Below, piece by piece: positions 22,558-34,173 of a stretch of DNA of 64,000 bases. The first letter of the stretch is position 1; every line of letters starts with the position of its first letter. The notes beneath the pieces are model-generated. The model was not told where the DNA came from, ran no database searches, and saw only the letters and a list, made by a program, of their open reading frames with translations. The position numbers and the translations under genes were made by a program. This DNA is from Sternotherus odoratus (taxonomy: Eukaryota; Chordata; Testudines; Kinosternidae): positions 59,801,840-59,865,839 of the forward strand of contig JAVMKO010000002.1 of assembly GCA_032164245.1 (NCBI GenBank), read 5' to 3'.

Positions 22558-23044
22558 ACTCTCTCTCCCTTTGTCCAAGGACCCTGTGGAAGGCCCTCTG
22601 CTATAATCCATGAAATGGAAGGAGCTAGGGGAGTATTTCCACATTGTGTGGAGATGTAGCCAGGGGGAAATGCACAGCTTTCTCACCAAGAGTCCTACAG
22701 ACAGTTGCAGAATGTCTACAGGTTGAGGAGGGGCCCAATGAGTCATTCCACTGAGAGGCCTGTTTCCCCAACCAAAGGAAGAAAGTGAGTTGGTTTCCTC
22801 TCTCATCACCATCTTCTGTTCATTTTTACCAAAGGAAGGGCAATTTGACAAATATGGCATGAACATGGCCATAGTCAAGTGAGTCAGATTTAAGGAATAC
22901 ATTTCCCAGCTATCTGCATGTTAATTATTGCTGATTCTTTGGTTTAAGTGTGGCTCCTTACTGCACCCTCACTGCAAGAGAGATAGAAGCAGCCCCTTGC
23001 AGAGGAAGTTTCTGGGCCAGATAGGGAGTTCCTGAGGGAAGGGA

Positions 23045-23140
23045 AAGGGCCTGCCCCTAATTCAGCAATTTCCTAACTTTAAGCACATAAGTAGTCTCAG
23101 TGGGACAGATCCATGATTAAAAATGTAGGCCTGAGCTTAA
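23045..23140. repeat. Old dispersed repeat (AAGCACATAAGTAG type)
   Basis: CTAACTTTAAGCACATAAGT, then AGTCTCAGTGGGACAGA and AGGCCTGAGCTTAAG, match the partly palindromic family seen at 33145, 41040, 44305 and 59690. Limits are approximate; class unknown. Confidence 0.4.
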
Positions 23141-23965
23141 GGTTTAATAGGAAACCTTGCTGAATTGGGATCCTGTGAGCATTCAAGCATGGGGAAAGGC
23201 CAGAATTAATTTTCTGTTAATAAAACATGTCCCAAGAGAGGTGGCTTTTTCAATCCACAATGTATGTGGATCTTTTGTTCAGACCAAGGGGCAGTGGAAT
23301 TCCACCAGCCTTTCTTACACTCAGAGTCCATGTTTTTATAGATTTAGAAACAACTGAAGCTCAGATATTAAGTTAACTGCAAATATCTGGAGTGCCCTGT
23401 CTCCAGGGGGTTTATGGTTATTTGAAATATGATATAAACAGATTGGCAAATTTGTTTTTCTTTTGTAGAAAGACGTTATTTGTTTTGAACACGAATATGA
23501 TAAACGTCTGTTGAAGGAAAAGAGAAAATTAAATAGTATTTCATCATTAAAGAAACATGTTGATACATAGTTTAATGAGATCTTCAGCAAACAAAAACAG
23601 ATGTGGGGGATTACAGTTGAAATTGATGGAGCGTGTTCATATGAGAACTTCATCTGCTCATTTGCCTCTTCTTCTCCAGCTTTTCCCTTTTACACAAGTT
23701 TGTTTTCTCAGTAGGGCATCCTCTCAAGGGCTAAGGCAACAGTGTTGCAATAAAAAATGTGCTATAGAAAAGAATAACAAGGGTGACATGGTTCAGAATC
23801 AACTGGATGATAGGGTTCAGTGAAATTTAGAGCATAATATTTAAGTAGAAGGATTTCAGATGGAAACTGTAGAAAATGTCAGAAGAGTGGTTTTTTGTCA
23901 CAAAGAGAAAGTGCTATTTTCATGTCTTGACTGAAAATATGCATCTATTGTATAGATAGAGCCAT

Positions 23966-24269
23966 AGGGCTGGTCTTCACTACCTGCCGGATCAGCGGGT
24001 AATGATCGATCTTTCGGCGATCGATTTCTTGCATCTTGTGAAGATGTGAGAAATCGATCGCGCGCGCTCCCCCATCAACTCCAGAACTCCAGCCTGCTGA
24101 GAGGTGCAAGCTGGAGTAGACGGGAAAGTGCGCCGCCGACTGCCGCCGCCGTGAGGACGGCAGGTAAGTCAGCTGCAGATATGCAAACTCAGCTATGTGA
24201 TTCACATAGCTGAAGTTGCGTATCTGCCGTCGATCCCCCCCCCCCCCCCCCGTAGTGAGGACCAGCCCT
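23966..24269. mobile_element. Harbinger-like MITE with GGGCTGGTC ends
   Basis: The left end AGGGCTGGTCTTCACTAC mirrors the right end GTAGTGAGGACCAGCCCT. Inside is a second palindromic area around TCGATCTTTCGGCGATCGAT and a run of 19 C (24233-24251). Outside the GGGC ends lie ATA and TTA, a possibly mutated 3-bp duplication. No transposase frame. Confidence 0.7.
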
Positions 24270-24404
24270 TAGTGTCAACTGGATATGTAGATATCCATCA
24301 GAATGCAAATGTAATCCACACACCTTCTGAGTAAGGTATTCTGTCCCCTCTAGTGGCACCACTGAGAGATTAATGAGTCTGTTACAGCCTCAGCTAATCG
24401 CCAT

Positions 24405-24495
24405 GTGGCTTTTAGCTCATGCAGTAGAGGGTCGTGCACTAAGCTTCAGAGGTCCCAAGTTCAATGACAGCAACCAGGGTCTGTTGATATTGCAC
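24405..24495 (+). mobile_element. tRNA-derived SINE head
   Basis: A box-A-like TTTTAGCTCATGCAGTAGAG and box-B-like GGTCCCAAGTTCAATGACA, then CCAGGGTCTGTTGAT, match the tRNA-derived turtle SINE class (Cry-type). The acceptor stem does not pair, so it is not a functional tRNA gene. Confidence 0.6.
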
Positions 24496-25144
24496 AAATA
24501 CACATGCTCATTTTAAAAGAGGATTTAGAATCATGCATAGATACAAATTGCATTGCAGTATGATGACTGTTGATAGTGAACTATTTATAATTGTAGTGGA
24601 AACCTTGGTCCCTGCTGTAAAGGCCAAACAAACAGGTTTAATTCAGGCATACTACATGAGGGCTAGAGGGATGAAATTCTCCCAGCTCAGAGGCACACCA
24701 CCTCTGAGGACATTGCTTTTCCAGTTGGCTTACAGCTACGTGGTTTGTCTGCCATTGAAGCTGTGCAAGAGGTTTACTCGTGGTTCATGCCCCTGTCCCG
24801 CCCACCCACAGAGCCTCCTCTGTGCATATGCTACAAGAGAGAGGTAAGATACTATTATGATGGATGTGGTATAATTACCTAGAGAAAAAATATTACAGCA
24901 GAGCTGTAATGATCACCCTGCATGACCTCTCTTCTCCTCCTCAATTATCTGTACATGAGAGCAGCGAAAGATCTCCCATTGTCTGTTCCTTACCCCTCAA
25001 TATGTTAGAGGATTTTACCCCTGAAGAATGCAGCTACTGAAGGTCTGGGTCATGCAATATATGAAAATGGAGTAAATCTGCAGTCCATAAACTCCTATTC
25101 ACCAATGTACAATATTTTACCCATTGTAGAATAATAAAACTTAG

Positions 25145-25365
25145 TGCTCACATAGCATTATTCATCAGGGGATTTCAAACTGCCTTACAGAGGCAGGTAA
25201 AGGATAATTATACCAGTTTTACAAATGAGGAAACTGAAGCTCAGAGGTAAAGTGAACTGGCCAAGGTCACACAGTAAATCAGTGACAGAACCAGAAATAG
25301 AACCCAGTTCTTTTATTCCCCTCTGTGTCTTATTCACTGGACCATATTGCCTCTCTGTCTGTATA
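25145..25365 (-). mobile_element. MIR SINE
   Basis: TTTTACAAATGAGGAAACTG, AGGTAAAGTGAACTGGCC, AAGGTCACACAGTAAATCAG and AGAACCCAGTTCTTTTAT are the complement of the MIR core in order. This is one of the best preserved MIR copies in the window. Confidence 0.8.
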
Positions 25366-25545
25366 GTATTATGAGCTATGCTTTAAAGTAGATTCCTGAA
25401 GTATATGGCGACCCCAAAACAGATTAACATGGGAAAAAGGAGATAATTAATTCTCGTACAGGTTCATACAGGCAACTAATTGGTCTCCATCTTGGAAAAA
25501 CAGCCTCACATCCTTCCTCCCATTCAACACACTAGAGCATGCTCA

Positions 25546-25845
25546 CAGGGCCGGCGACAGGGGGGTACAACGGGTACAGCTGTACTGGGCCCTGGACTTA
25601 AGGGGGGCCCCCCTTAAATCCGGGGTGGGCCCGGTACGCAGCTGTACCCCCTTGTCGCCGGGCCTGTGAGCAAGGCGCGGCTCCGGGCAGCCGCTGCAGC
25701 GCTCGTCAGCCCCCTCCCCCGGCACCCAGCAGCCTCCCCCCGCCCCCTTTTGCTTCTCCTGACCGGGCCACGCGGCCAGAGCGCATGCGGGGGTTGGGGC
25801 CCGCGGGCGGCGGGACACCGGGCGGAGGGGGGGGGGCTGTGCATT
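25546..25845. mobile_element. hAT-like GC-rich element, relative of 3443-3897
   Basis: It begins CAGGGCCGGCGACAGGGGGG and has the GGGTACAGCTGTACTGGGCC block of the 3443 element. A complementary block GTACGCAGCTGTACCCCCTT and GTCGCCGGGCCTG ends at 25666, so 25546-25666 alone is a hairpin-like unit; the inverted repeat even extends outward by TGCTCA/TGAGCA. GC-rich sequence like the interior of copy 1 continues to about 25845, where gypsy RT sequence begins. The right terminus is not identifiable. Confidence 0.6.
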
Positions 25846-27180
25846 ATTTACATTGATTTTTGTGGAAGTTTCCCTCCGATAAGATAGCATACAGATCTTC
25901 AAGCCTGAGGAAGGGGATACATATCTAACTTGACCAGATGGTTGACTGTGACCTCGTAATTCCACATAAACTCAGTCCACCATATGATTTCAACACTGCG
26001 ACAACAGGATCAGTCCAGTATGAGAACTGGATGGGCTCAGTAACACAAGCTGCCAGTAAATCAGTTCTGTTCTTGGTCTACCTTATGGCACATGGGATAG
26101 GGTACTGGCTCTCGCTTAAGGAAACATGATTTAGAATCTAGATCCATATAAATTTTGCCAGTGGCCTCTTTCAGAACACCAAAGCCCTCCCTGAACAGCT
26201 CTGAGTGTTTTTCAAGAAGTGTTTCTATAGTTAGTGTATGGACATTGTTGCTGTCTGCCCAGTTAAGTTCTAATAGCTTTAACCATTTTTTCCCCATGAG
26301 GCATGGCTTCTGGTCCTGGTATCCCATCATATCAGCTGTACCTCTAACTGGAACTTGTTATCCTATATACGTTTGTAACACCACCTTGACCTACATTTTC
26401 CTTTCCATATATCTTTTTTTTTTTACAGCAAACTTTTGCAAAGTGACCTCACTTATGACAAACCCAGTACTCTGTATCTTTGCATGGGGAGGAAATATGG
26501 TCATGTTTCTCCTTAGTGTAAAAGCAAGTTTGTGTGTTCTTAAGGAGATACCCGTTTTGTTAAAGATTCATTTGCTTTGTGTGCAATGCTGGACAATTTG
26601 TGCATAGTGCCCAAGACTGTTTCACTATCTAGGTGCTGCTTAGTACTTCCCTGTAAATCCAAAGCATGCTCTGCACCTAACACCATACCTTGTGCTATTT
26701 CCAGTGCTTTTGAAAAATCTAAGGTGGATTCTGCCAACTGACATTTCTGAATTCTTTCATCACAAAGACCACAGATACATTAAATGCCATAGTGTGGGAT
26801 AGACTTATCTCCAAAACCACACTGCTCTGCCGAAGTATGCAGTTCTACTAAAAAACCTGCCATGGACATTCCAGGCTGGTGGAAAAAACTGTTATATTTA
26901 AAACTCTACACAATCTCTGATGGCATGGGGGTTGTGATGGTGCTTGACAGCATTAACCAGCTCATTGAAGAATTTGGCTCTGGTGCCACCAAACGTCTAA
27001 TCCAACTCTTATGTTTTGGTCCACAAACAGTCAGTAAAATGGCATGTTTTTTCTTCTTATCCTCATTTTCAATGGAGTACTGGGAAAGTCTCTCTGGCTA
27101 ATAAATCCAGTCCTCCTGCTCTGCATCATACTCTTTCATTTTCCATAGTCAGCCATTTTTCTTTGCAATAAAAAGGGGGG
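25845..27180 (-). pseudogene. Ty3/gypsy retrotransposon gag-pol remnant
   Basis: Read on the minus strand from 27180 downwards, Gag appears first: DAEQEDWIY, ENEDKKKKHAILLTVCG, then RRLVAPE. A later Gag block reads DERIQKCQLAES followed by LDFSKALEIAQGM (26700-26780). A decayed CCHC knuckle (CHK-stop-GHFAKVC) lies near 26470. The protease active site is missing, but the protease tail and linker GKKWLKLLELNWADSN and the start of reverse transcriptase remain: LLEKHSELFREGFG, REPVPYP, then VTEPIQFSYWTDPVVAVLKS (near 26000) and RLEDLYAILSEGNFHKN (about 25890). The catalytic RT motif, RNase H and integrase are absent, as are LTRs. Many stops and frameshifts. The order gag-protease-RT identifies the Metaviridae-like Ty3/gypsy class. 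Confidence 0.85.
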
Positions 27181-27189
27181 GGGGGGCTG

Positions 27190-28990
27190 TCACTTATACA
27201 ATGTGTAGAATTTGCTAGTTATTGTTTTCTAGTTCTGAGATCCTCATATAGAATATGGAGAACCAAAACAACTGTACACGTTCAGTTTCAGGTTCATAGA
27301 CAACTAACCATTCTCTATCCTGCAAAAACTTCCTCGACCCCGCTTCGCCCAGCCCAATGGCTTCTAACAATAAATAGCTATTTTCACGTTGGCCATCAGG
27401 CGACAATAAGCATAACAAAAATACCTAAACGTTATAGTTCCCTTCAAAGCTCTGTCATATGCATGTCAGTATTTAATGGCTACCATGCTTAAAAATGTGA
27501 TGGAGAAAATTCTCTCTCAAGAGCTGTGATTTATTTGGTTTTTGTCTCAAACTAATGACACCATGTTTAATTGATGTTAAGTAAAGACTGTATTGTATAT
27601 ATGCTGTATCATACTTGCTTTCTTTGTGGGAAACCCACCTCATGGCTCTGCCCATCCCAGCCTCAGACCCTGCAGAGAGCCCTCAGTTGAATTCAAGATC
27701 TGCACATTGTGTGGGTTGATGGGAACAGGTACATCCACCATATGGGGAATCCACTTAATAGTCTGAGGCTCTGTTAACTCAAGTGGAGCATCACTTCACA
27801 GCAGAACTTTCCTTTCCAAAGGTTTTAGGGCAGCAGTAAGTGTGGGAAGCCCTGGTCACATGGTACTGTTGTAACAGCATTATTTTAGTTCCATCTTCAC
27901 CCCGTTCTGGCATAGGCACATGACCTGTGAACAGATGGTTCTGACACCCAGCACTTATTCCGAAATCCCCAGGTTGTCAGGGCTTTGGTGGGAGGGAGAG
28001 AGGAAGTATGCCACCTCCCTGACTGTTTTTCAGAAAGGGCTGATCTGAGCCTATGAAATTAACCTCTTGATTGATATAAAGGACATATTTTCATTTCAAG
28101 TTGTTGTAATTAATAAAATCAGTTTTAGCTCTCAATATATGTCATCATAAGTGAAATACATTTCAAAAATACAATAAAATTTAACAATAGGACAAAACAG
28201 AGTATCAGTAGATAATTTTCTTTTTCTTTCATTTTTTCCATGTTCTTCCATTGTCCTACGGAGACAATGATTTTCCACCCTTTTGCACATACAGCATGCA
28301 GCTGTCAGACATTGATTTAACAGCTCAATATTTTGATGATTGCAGTGATGCAGAAATATGTTTGAAATTTATCAAAACATTACTAAATCCATTTAGCACC
28401 TTTTAAAGCATGAAAATAATTTTATTTTATAGAAGGACAGAACTGTTGCCCTAGATTTCTCATAAACCGTGTGGGACAGTTTTGGATCTAAGTGGTTGAC
28501 TGAAGAGTTCTTATTTGTGCTGTAATTAAAACCACTAGTGTGAGAGATTCATCTCAATAGCTGGAGGTATATGTCCACGGGTTTTTTGCTTGTTCTTTAA
28601 GGAATGTTATTCCCTCAAATGACCATTAGAATTCATTGGAGGATCTTCCTGATAGATCAAACTTCTTTAGATCAAGTACAAGAAACCTAGTTAATTGCTG
28701 AAGTAATTATGGAATGCAGATTATTTCCTAATCTTGCACTCTGATAACAACCCCTCTGTTTCTGAATTCCATGGTAGAAGAGTGATATGCAGTAGTTTCA
28801 CAGCAACTGCACAAACAGTTGGGTTGGATTTGTGAAATCTTGCTACATCTAAATTCTCATGTGAAGAAAAAGAAGTTGTCATATGTTTGAGTGAAGTTAG
28901 TATTAAGGTGAAGTTAGGCAAATGCTGACTAGAAGTAAGGCATACGTTATTAACAATGAGGGTAATTAATATTTTTTTGTAAAGATATTC
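27190..28990 (+). other. Intronic stretch, no recognised feature
   Basis: A run of about 14 G (27174-27187) follows the gypsy remnant. Beyond it I see no exon or bounded repeat. Purely AT-rich intron sequence. Confidence 0.45.
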
Positions 28991-28994
28991 TCTA

Positions 28995-29085
28995 GTTCAA
29001 AAGAATTAATTCTCGGTAGTCAGAAAGTCAGATTAGATGATCACAATGGTCCCTTTTGGATTTAGAATATACGAATCTATTCATT
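28995..29085 (+). mobile_element. CR1 LINE 3' end
   Basis: GTCAGATTAGATGATCACAA, TGGTCCCTTTTGG and a terminal ATATACGAATCTAT are the sense-strand 3' end of CR1, which typically ends in a short ATTCTATGA-like repeat. Severely 5'-truncated, as usual for CR1. Confidence 0.7.
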
Positions 29086-29099
29086 TCTATATTATCACC

Positions 29100-29210
29100 C
29101 AAAGGCCCTAGTCATGACTGGGGTCCCACTGTGCTGGAGGAGTAAAAACAGAGTATGACCTCATCCTGGTGCGCTAACAAGCTAAAAAATAGTCGTCCAG
29201 TATCATATGA
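29100..29210 (-). mobile_element. MIR-like fragment
   Basis: AAGGCCCTAGTCATGACTGG, CCCACTGTGCTGGAGGAG and AACAGAGTATGACCTCATCC resemble the outer part of a MIR-type SINE in antisense orientation. Confidence 0.45.
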
Positions 29211-30673
29211 CACACATGAAGTACTGCTGTGTTAACTGTTTTTATTGTTCACGTTGCTCCAGTCAATTGCCATAGTGTTGAGATGGTGCCAAGAGAGGAA
29301 TTTTGTAAGAAGTTACAGCGGGATGGAAAGATGCATTCAATTGTAAAAAGTCAGAGGTCCTCAATTAAAACCGTGTTTTTTTAAAAAAAAAGGTTTGATA
29401 CTGTATAACCGGTGAATTAATTTATGTATTTTCCTTCTCTTTCAAACTTCAGCTTTCCATTTAGGAAAACGCTTAAGTGTGACTTGAGATTTCAAAGATA
29501 AATTATTCTCCAAAGCACATTCTGCTGTCAAGTTAGTACTTCTGTCAAAAAAAAAGAGCAGATATCAAGGCAAACATATCGACTTTCCTTTTTAAGAATG
29601 AATAGCTAATGGGTACAAAAGGCCTGACAGCACTTGGTTATGCTGCTATTATTATTATTAATTTAGAAACACTTGATCTTCAAAGTAGAAGTTATTTATA
29701 TAAAACAATGTACTTGAAGCAAGGCTCGGGTACAGTATATTTTCATATTACGTAAAATAATGCATGGAGCACATGCTTGCAGCTTAGTCCTTATTGAATC
29801 AAAAGTGAAGAATAATTCTTCACAGGTGAGAATTATATTTCCTCCTATGTCCATGCTCCCTGTGTTTGATTGGAACTGGAATTGTGTAAGCTCAAAGATG
29901 ATAGCCACTAAATTGCCTCCCAGGTGCACTGCTTCTTACTAACTTTAACTAAACTGTAGTATATTTTAATAGTATAGAATCAAATCCTTATTCAGACCTA
30001 TATCACCCACTCTAAAGGAAAATGTGTATGAGGTGAAGGAAAAGGTTGAGTCATAGATTCCTCCATGGAGTTACTCCTAACTCATTTAACAAAGGGGCTG
30101 CAGTATAACCCACGCCCACAGATACCATCAGATTTGCAATTGCCTCTATGCAATCTCTAGGAATCAACACATGCTCTCTCACCCGTCCAACTGAGTCTCA
30201 TTATAGGTACCTCCGGTGGCCATTTCTGCATTTGGATGGGGTTTCTGCTGCCAATTCTTGCCTCTTCCCAACATTAGGATTCCAGTCACTGAGAGACCCC
30301 TCTGCCATGTCCAGGAAGTGATGAGACAGTGCCATGGAGGCAGCTGGCTTCTCCATGCCTTTCTATACAGGCAGGGTCAGTTACACAAACTGAGGGTCTA
30401 TTCTGTAACCAGATAGCCTTGAGATATCCTTTGACTCATTTTGTACCTTGTCCTCCCTCTGGCAATATCCCACTAAAGAACAGCTGAAATTTCTGAAACA
30501 AGTATATGCCAATATTGTAATATTTATTGCTGTATCCCAATACAATGTAGCTCAGTCTGGTTGGGATCTTCCTCAGATAGTCTGTTTTAAAGGTTAGGAG
30601 GCTTTCAGGCAGTTGATTCAGTGCAGAATTCTGCAGAGGGGTAGCCAGAGAGCTGACCTGAACGGCATTCATT

Positions 30674-31110
30674 TATAAGAGAACTCAGAGACTCTGAGGT
30701 CAGAAGGGACCACTATGATCATCTAGTCTGACCTCCTGCACAATGCAGGCCAGAGAATCTTACTCACTCACTCCTATAATAAAACCTTAACTTATGTCTG
30801 AGCTATTGAAGTCCTCAAATCATGGTTTAAAGATTTAAAGGTGCAGAGAATCCTTCAGCAAGTGAACCAGACCCTATGCTGCAGAGGAAGGCGAAAAAAC
30901 CCCATGGCCTCTGCCAATGTGCCCTGGAGGAAAATTGCTCCCCGACCCCAAATATGGTGATCAGCTGAACCCTGAGTATGTGGACAAGACTCACCAGTCA
31001 GACACCCAGGAAAGAATTCTCTTTAATAACTCAGCTCCCATCCCATCTAACCTCCCATCAATGGCCATTGAGCCACTAGTTCCCTTGAGCATTGTAACCG
31101 TGACCTGACG
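30674..31110 (-). mobile_element. CR1 LINE 3' region
   Basis: The + strand is the complement of a CR1 3' end: GGTCAGAAGGGACCACTATG, ATCATCTAGTCTGACCTCCT, GCACAATGCAGGCCAGAG, then GAGCTATTGAAGTCCTCAAA, GGTGCAGAGAATCC, CTGCAGAGGAAGGCGAAAAA and GACCCCAAATATGGTGATCA. About 430 bp, well preserved. The 63-codon frame at 30917 is part of it and not a gene. Confidence 0.8.
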
Positions 31111-32142
31111 CTGTAATGGGACTGGCTAGTAAGAACCCACTGCAGAATTGGGGCTTTATGCTAAATGGAAAATATATAATTTTTCACTAATTCATTTGAA
31201 AAATGTGTACAGAGAGCATTTAGCATGACTTCTCCTTTCTGTGTTAGGTTGTAGCAGTGAGTCATTAAAATGAATAGGAGCGAAACATTCAGAATGTGAG
31301 GAGAATAGACCTATGCCTTGGAAATAACACTGCACTTTCATTCAACATTTTGCCATTGTTTTCATTCACCATTTTGCCATTGTTTTAGTGTTTATTTTTT
31401 CTGAAAACTTGGATTTTCCCTTCCAAATTACACAAATTTATCTTAAGTGGGCTACTGTTACCTTACCACTTACCCGGCTGTTCTTTAAACATTCAGTTGA
31501 TCTTGCATTTCTGCCATTGTGGCCTAATAACACTGGTTGGACATTAAACACTGAGAGAGAGATTCTGTGCAAACAGCCTCCAAAACACACCACCATGTTA
31601 ATCCAAAGGTAGGCTTTTTTAAAGGAGCAGTGACTGCCATTCATGCTAAATTGTTACGGCTTTGTGGTGCAAACCAGCGTCTGTCATGAACTATGATGAG
31701 ACCATGATATATTTCTTTTGTGACCTCAGGCAGGGCTTCTTCCCCCGCCTCCCTCCCCAATCCACCCCTATGTTTCCAGAAAGCAGAAGGCTCGTTGTGC
31801 TATACGGCTTCTTTGCTGGAAGTTCATCATTTATTCATCACTGATCCAAATGACGTGATGAAATAGGTTCCTGGGGAGTGTCAGAGCCGTGAGGGCTGAA
31901 CAAAGGGCATCACTTATGATAGAAGTGGAAAATAAAATATTTTAATCATCAAGTAGTTTTTGGACTATGAATGTGTTTTTTGCAAAAATAGAAATGCTGA
32001 TTAAGCCAAGATGAAAGCTTGGTGGTAAGAAACTAAATAAATGTCTGAGGGTTTTGAAGCGTTAATGTAAGTTCTTATCAAGAATAATGATTCATTTGGC
32101 TTCCACCTTTTGCTATCCCACCTCTCCCCTCTCTGTTTGCAG

Positions 32143-32256
32143 ATAAACAAGCTGGAGGCTCGCCTGAGGCAGGAAGGTTGCATGGATGATGATAGGATTT
32201 AGTGGAAGGAAAATGAACACTGGATGAAGGAAGACTGCATTAGCTGTAGCTGTAAG
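32143..32256 (+). pseudogene. PXDNL: PXDNL exon: start of VWC domain, with in-frame TAG
   Basis: The acceptor CTCTGTTTGCAG ends at 32142 and the donor is TGTAAG|GTATGT at 32256/32257; both are near-consensus and the exon is exactly 38 codons, phase 0 to 0. It encodes INKLEARLRQEGC, the end of the coiled coil and first cysteine of the von Willebrand factor C domain, and later HWMKEDCISCSCK, the C-x2-C-x-C core. These motifs are characteristic of PXDNL. Between them the frame is broken by TAG at 32200-32202, where the family has an ordinary residue. The next base is T, so this is not the usual strong readthrough context (stop followed by C). A base-calling error or polymorphism could also explain it. 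Confidence 0.85.
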
Positions 32257-33144
32257 GTATGTGTTGCTGAACGTTCCCTCTGCTATAAAGTTCTCTTTTT
32301 TCCTTTGTGCCTCACAACTGTCCGTTGCTTAGTGATAATAGGGAGCATAAGTCTTCTGGAGAAATTTAGTGAACTACAGCTAAACAAAAGGACAACATAT
32401 TTCAGATTAAGTCTAATCTGCACCTCATTTTAAATGCAAAATGTGCACACCAGAGAAGAAATCTGATATTGGTGATACCATTTTGCACTAACTTAGCTCT
32501 GATACTGAATAAGTGGAAATTACTTACAGAAGATGTGAGGCAGTTTTATTTGGCTTCTCTCTTTTTTGAGGATTCAATTAACTTTTTCACAAACACCAAC
32601 AACAACCAACAGGTGGGTTACTTCCTTGATGTATAGGTTAGTTTATTTAACACCAACAGTTCCATATCATTCTGAATCAAATTCAATTCTCATCGTTCTT
32701 CCACCTGAAAAACAGGCGAGTTTTTTGGCTACACAAAATGTCTCTTGCCAATTGGCAGGTCTTTGATGTATGGTCCAGCAGCAGCCCACCATCAATTTCC
32801 TGTCCATGGATGGGGTCACTTCTGCCCCCCTCAGAGAAATGCTGAATTCCACTGCATAATCTTTATTGACTTCAGACACTTTAACTGTGCACGGATGTGG
32901 ACATAGTGCTTCCATGTGCTCAAAACTACAATGGGCATAAGACCTATATTCTATTTATGAGTCACTTTTAAGATAAGGCTGAAGATGTACACAAGTATTT
33001 TGCAGGTTCTATGCATAAGAAGTGGGATTCATAGTGCCTAAGTACAACATGAGCCATCTGTATTTCACTCTATACATGTATGCAAAATTTCTGCTCCTAT
33101 ATCCTTGTGTATTAAATTTTATGTATCTAATGATTCCAGCTCAT

Positions 33145-33235
33145 AGGCCTGGATCCCACAAAAGACTTGCACACATGCTTTACTTTACAGACAGGAGTGA
33201 ATGGGACTGCTTCATCTCAATGGGACCATTGCATA
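33145..33235. repeat. Old dispersed repeat
   Basis: GACTTGCACACATGCTTTAC, AGGAGTGAATGGGACTGC and CTCAATGGGACCATTGC recall the partly palindromic AAGCAYRTGCTTAA family seen at 44305. Class unknown. Confidence 0.35.
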
Positions 33236-33289
33236 AATTGATACATCTTTGTGGCATTGGGGGACCATTTTGTCCTGGACTTTATCTAA

Positions 33290-33395
33290 CCCATTGGAGT
33301 TAGGTGCTTCAGCTGCTTAGGTGTTTTTGGAGATGCCAATAGGCGACTCTCTGCATCTTTAGGCACTAAGTACCTTTGAAAATCTGGCCCAAGAT
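33290..33395. repeat. Old dispersed repeat (AAAATCTGGCCC type)
   Basis: GTTAGGTGCTTCAGCTGCTT ... AGGCACTAAGTACCTTTGAA then AAATCTGGCCCAAG is a pattern I recognise from dispersed turtle repeats; a relative lies at 50285. Limits approximate. The sequence from 33450 to 34150 is purine-rich, and I recognise nothing in it. Confidence 0.4.
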
Positions 33396-34173
33396 CTAAT
33401 AATGATTTGAACATGACCCATGTAGATAAATGTTTCTTCTTTTTTTTTAATCATAACAAGGTAGCTGGCTCCTTACGTGAAATTGGGACCAGTCCTGATC
33501 TAGTCCAGATGTGCTCTAAATTGGCTATAATGAGGAGGGTAGGACTGCCCCTGGGAGTTATGAATGAGACAACCCAAAGGACAGGGAGAATCCAGAACCT
33601 AGAGTCCAGAATAAAAAAACAGGTGAGAGAGACCTGGGGAGTCAGAGCTATCTGAGTCAGTCAGGAAAAGGTCAGGTAAGAGCTGCCTGGGAGTGAGAGG
33701 TCACCAGGTGAGAGCTGCCAGAGCCAGGCGACTGCAAGTGGTTCCTGAGGGAAGGTAGGAGGGCAAAAGACGGATTTGCCAGCTGACCTGCCCAAACCAG
33801 AGAACCAAAGCTGAGAGCTGACGGCAGGGGAGCAGTAGAAGGGCTTATCTGCTAATGTCTTAATACTGGAAAGGTGAGCCTGGAAGGAGTGAGGAGTGAA
33901 TGGAGGAAATCCCAGAAACTGGGCTATGAGAACTCCTGCTCTTCCTAGTGTGGGGTTCTCCAGGCAAGGTTACCCATCACATGTGATGCAGAACGCAGGC
34001 AAGTGATTGGTCCCTAGGAAGAGGGGAATAACTATCAGTCTGGAAGAGGGAAATTGAGGCAAGGAACTGCTTGTAGGACCACCACAAAGGGTACCTGGGA
34101 GGCGACTGCCCTATGACAGTTACTCAGCAATGTTATGCTATGATCCTTTTATAAAGCTTAGCCTTTTACCATA

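Noticed and set aside
22465..22902. 145-codon minus-strand frame
   Set aside because: It overlaps the MITE at 22437-22557 and shows no domain or family resemblance; likely chance.
24405..24495. tRNA gene
   Set aside because: Box A and B-like motifs are present but stems do not pair; it is the head of a tRNA-derived SINE.
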